Shown here one piece after another: positions 12,794 through 14,724 of a stretch of DNA of 14,724 bases. Both the position numbers and the translations under genes were made by a program. The notes under the pieces were generated by a model. It was not told the origin of the DNA. It was given only the letters and a program-made list of their open reading frames with translations, and ran no database searches. Positions within the stretch are counted from its first letter, which is position 1; every line of letters begins with the position of its first letter. Origin of the DNA: Sandaracinaceae bacterium (GTDB taxonomy: Bacteria; Myxococcota_A; Polyangia; Polyangiales; Sandaracinaceae); the NCBI GenBank assembly GCA_025056955.1, contig JANWYL010000049.1:1-14724 (forward strand), in the 5' to 3' direction.

Positions 12794-14443
12794 ATGACGC
12801 AGCCCAATATTTTCACTGCTGTTCGGGACATCGAGCGCTTGCGCCAGATTCTTGGCGTGCTCGTGAAGCATGGATTTGGAGAGGTTGTGGCTCGTACCCC
12901 TTTGGCGGGCTTGGTGTCAACCAAGGGCACTGGGACCACCCTCTCCCTCGCCGAGCGCTTGCGGATGATCGCAACAGAACTTGGGCCGAGTTTTATTAAG
13001 CTTGGTCAGGTCCTTTCGACTCGTGCGGACCTTCTTCCTGCTGATGTGATTCGGGAGCTCAAGGTGCTCCAAGATCGGGTGCCACCAATCGCTTTTGAGG
13101 AGCTTCGGAGGGTGGTGGAGTCCGAGTTGGGCTCTCCCATTGATGAGCTTTTTGAAGTTTTTGAGAGGGAGCCTCTGGCTTCAGCGAGTGTGGGGCAAGT
13201 GCATCGGGCTCGACTAAAGACTGAATACAACGGAGTAAGGGAGGTGGTGGTCAAAGTGCAGCGGCCGAACATTCGATCAATGATCGAGTGTGACCTTGAG
13301 CTCCTACACCTGATCGCTTCTGCAATTGAGAGGGCCATTCCTGAATCGAGGGTCTATCAGCCAAAGAAACTCGTTAGCGAATTCGATCGTGCCATCTCGG
13401 CAGAGCTGGATTTTCTTTTGGAGGCCGATAACGCCCTTCGATTTCTCAAAAATTTTGCCGATGTGCCATATGCACGTTTTCCAAGGGTTATTCGTGAGTT
13501 TTCAACGCGCCGTGTCCTCGTTCTTGAGTACATAGAAGGCAAAAAGGTTTATGATGCTGTGGCAGAAGGCTTCGATCCCGAGCAGATTGCGAGGACTGCA
13601 TTGGCGATAGCAATCAAAAGCATTTTTGAAGACGGCTTTTTTCACGCAGATCCTCATCCGGGAAATGTGCTCATTCTCGGAACGCCCTCTGCGCCGGTGA
13701 TTGGCTTGATTGACCTGGGGCTTGTTGGCCGTCTCACCCCCCATCTCCGTGACAAAACGATTGACCTCATGGTGGCAGCCATCCAAGAAGACCATCGAGG
13801 AATCGCCGATGCGTTGTGTGCGATGGGGACGTTGACCAAAAAGATCGACCGGAGGGAATTCGAAGCAGAAGTGGCAATGCTCTCACAGAAGTATCTCGGC
13901 AAGACCCTTGGAGAAATCGATGTGGGGGGGTTGATTCGAGATCTGGTGCAGGGAGCCCAAAAGTACGGCATCGAGATACCTCCCGATTTTTTGTTGGTTG
14001 GCAAAGCCCTCATGACCCTTGAGGGGGTTGGGCGAGAGATTGCACCTCGCTTTGATCTTTATTCCGAGATGAAGCCATATTTTTTGCGCCTTCTCAAAGA
14101 GCGCTATGCTCCCGATCGCTTGGTCGGTGAGGCTTTGCGCTCTCTTGGTCGAATGACGGTTGCGACCACTGAGATGCCAATTCAATTACAGGAAATTCTT
14201 GAAGATTTGCGCAAGGGGCGTTTTCAGCTCCATGTACACAATTCCTCTCAAGTGCTTCAGTGGGAGCTTTTGGGGAGGAGGCTATACAGCGGCCTTGTGG
14301 TTGCTTCGTTGGTGGTTGGAAGTGCCATCCTTTTGGCACAAGGTTCCCTATGGAAGGGGCTGGCCTTTCTCACTTTGGCTGTGCTTTGGGGGAGTTCTCA
14401 TGTGATTTTGGCTTGGTTTCACAAACGCAGTGGTATGTCGTGA
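12794..14443 (+). CDS. ubiB: UbiB/AarF/ABC1 family atypical kinase
   Basis: A membrane-anchored atypical kinase-like ATPase; the family supports ubiquinone synthesis in proteobacteria and lipid/quinone homeostasis elsewhere. The 549-residue protein has the KxGQ motif in IKLGQVLSTRADLLP (K69, G71, Q72), the Ala-rich loop ASASVGQVHRA (129-139) in place of the glycine-rich loop, K154 in VVVKVQRP, ELDFLLEADN (204-213), the catalytic loop HADPHPGN (284-291) and IDLGLVG (D307 as the metal ligand). Two hydrophobic helices at the C-terminus (about 495-517 and 520-541) form the usual membrane anchor. Full length for the family. The start at ATG 12794 has no strong Shine-Dalgarno. No ubi or men genes are in the window, so quinone type is unknown and the symbol follows the family name only. 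It ends 27 bp before parS. Confidence 0.92.
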   Translation: MTQPNIFTAVRDIERLRQILGVLVKHGFGEVVARTPLAGLVSTKGTGTTLSLAERLRMIATELGPSFIKLGQVLSTRADLLPADVIRELKVLQDRVPPIAFEELRRVVESELGSPIDELFEVFEREPLASASVGQVHRARLKTEYNGVREVVVKVQRPNIRSMIECDLELLHLIASAIERAIPESRVYQPKKLVSEFDRAISAELDFLLEADNALRFLKNFADVPYARFPRVIREFSTRRVLVLEYIEGKKVYDAVAEGFDPEQIARTALAIAIKSIFEDGFFHADPHPGNVLILGTPSAPVIGLIDLGLVGRLTPHLRDKTIDLMVAAIQEDHRGIADALCAMGTLTKKIDRREFEAEVAMLSQKYLGKTLGEIDVGGLIRDLVQGAQKYGIEIPPDFLLVGKALMTLEGVGREIAPRFDLYSEMKPYFLRLLKERYAPDRLVGEALRSLGRMTVATTEMPIQLQEILEDLRKGRFQLHVHNSSQVLQWELLGRRLYSGLVVASLVVGSAILLAQGSLWKGLAFLTLAVLWGSSHVILAWFHKRSGMS

Positions 14444-14470
14444 AGTTTGGGAGCGCAGGGCAAGGTCAAG

Positions 14471-14486
14471 TGTTTCACGTGAAACG
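14471..14486. other. parS site, ParB-binding centromere
   Basis: The 16-base sequence TGTTTCACGTGAAACG matches the bacterial chromosomal parS consensus TGTTTCACGTGAAACA at 15 of 16 positions, and the inner 14 bases are a perfect palindrome. ParB loads here, spreads and directs origin segregation and SMC loading. The site lies in the 50-bp gap between the convergent ubiB and tlyA, a place that disturbs no gene. Chromosomal parS sites usually cluster near oriC, so this suggests an origin-proximal location (inference). No parA or parB gene is in the window. Confidence 0.85.
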
Positions 14487-14493
14487 CACCCTT

Positions 14494-14724
14494 TTAAGCA
14501 ACCAAAGTTGCCCAAAGAAAAGCCTCGAGATTTCCATCAGCTCCCCTTAGCACTGAATCGATGACGGCATGCACTTCAAAGCCGATTTTTTGGCTCACTC
14601 GCACCACCTTCTCGATGGCCTGCTTTCGTGCTTCGTCGTTTTTCACAATACCCTTGCGCAAGGCGGAGGGATCCACCTCAAACTGGGGCTTAATCAAAGC
14701 CAGTAATTTTCCACCCTTCTGGAG
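14494..14724 (-). CDS. tlyA: TlyA-family rRNA 2'-O-methyltransferase, C-terminal fragment at window edge
   Basis: The reverse frame is open to the right edge, so only the last 76 residues are present; the start lies beyond the window. The visible part begins LQKGGKLLALIKPQFE, the late strand and loop of the TlyA Rossmann-like methyltransferase domain, with the conserved KPQFE. It continues through KGIVKNDEARKQAIEKV and GFEVHAVIDSVLRGADGN to the end. This matches the C-terminus of TlyA (16S/23S rRNA cytidine 2'-O-methyltransferase, also annotated hemolysin A). The N-terminal S4 RNA-binding domain and the SAM motif are not seen. Convergent with ubiB, with parS in between. Confidence 0.88.
   Translation of the reverse strand, partial: LQKGGKLLALIKPQFEVDPSALRKGIVKNDEARKQAIEKVVRVSQKIGFEVHAVIDSVLRGADGNLEAFLWATLVA

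Noticed and set aside
12659..12871. N-terminal extension of the SDR protein
   Set aside because: The extra residues have no SDR similarity, overlap ubiB and its upstream region, and the fold starts normally at ATG 12658.
14472..14496. The palindrome at 14472-14485 plus the following T-run as a terminator for ubiB
   Set aside because: The 15/16 match to parS explains the palindrome better; the T-run starts several bases after the arm and the stem would be short with a 4-base loop. A dual role is not excluded.

Overview
The window is a compact stretch of bacterial chromosome with intermediate base composition, almost wholly coding on both strands, and made of housekeeping and metabolic genes. 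I see no phage, insertion sequence, CRISPR array, tRNA or rRNA. The combination of a Hanks-type Ser/Thr kinase, a type 2 (FMN-dependent) isopentenyl diphosphate isomerase, an ALDH4A1-like P5C dehydrogenase and a KamA-family radical SAM enzyme would fit a deltaproteobacterial or Myxococcota-like lineage. That placement is an inference with modest confidence. A near-consensus ParB centromere site (parS) at 14471-14486 suggests the locus lies in the origin-proximal part of the chromosome.

Layout. 1-2251 (minus): type 2 IPP isomerase (fni), followed downstream by a Ser/Thr kinase whose C-terminus runs off the left edge. 2287-6732 (plus): P5C dehydrogenase, 6-phosphofructokinase and, after a 268-bp gap, a lysine 2,3-aminomutase family protein. 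6745-8733 (minus): an ABC-F ATPase, convergent with kamA and divergent from murB (8804-9862, plus). 9880-10386 (minus): a small membrane fatty acid hydroxylase/sterol desaturase-superfamily protein, divergent from a TetR regulator (10476-11261) that is followed closely by a four-helix membrane protein (11279-11776). 11831-12658 (minus): a short-chain dehydrogenase, divergent from a UbiB/AarF/ABC1 atypical kinase (12794-14443). The 50-bp gap between ubiB and the convergent tlyA (C-terminal part only, running off the right edge) holds parS.

How the genes may work together. Central carbon and amino acid catabolism is represented by P5C dehydrogenase (proline/arginine to glutamate), phosphofructokinase (glycolysis) and lysine aminomutase (lysine to beta-lysine). 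Isoprenoid, lipid and envelope functions are represented by fni, ubiB, the hydroxylase, the SDR and murB. ABC-F and TlyA belong to the translation machinery. The only clear local regulatory unit is the TetR/hydroxylase divergent pair, which has a dyad and a perfect TATAAT hexamer between the two starts. A second, perfect dyad (TTGACC-N8-GGTCAA) lies just upstream of the SDR start.

Several start codons were moved from the longest possible reading frame on the basis of Shine-Dalgarno matches or family alignment (fni, kamA, abcF, murB, hydroxylase, SDR). I did not find a convincing new multi-gene system. The best leads are parS, the two dyads, the apparently orphan lysine aminomutase with its unusual leader, and an out-of-frame ribosome-binding-site/ATG in front of murB.
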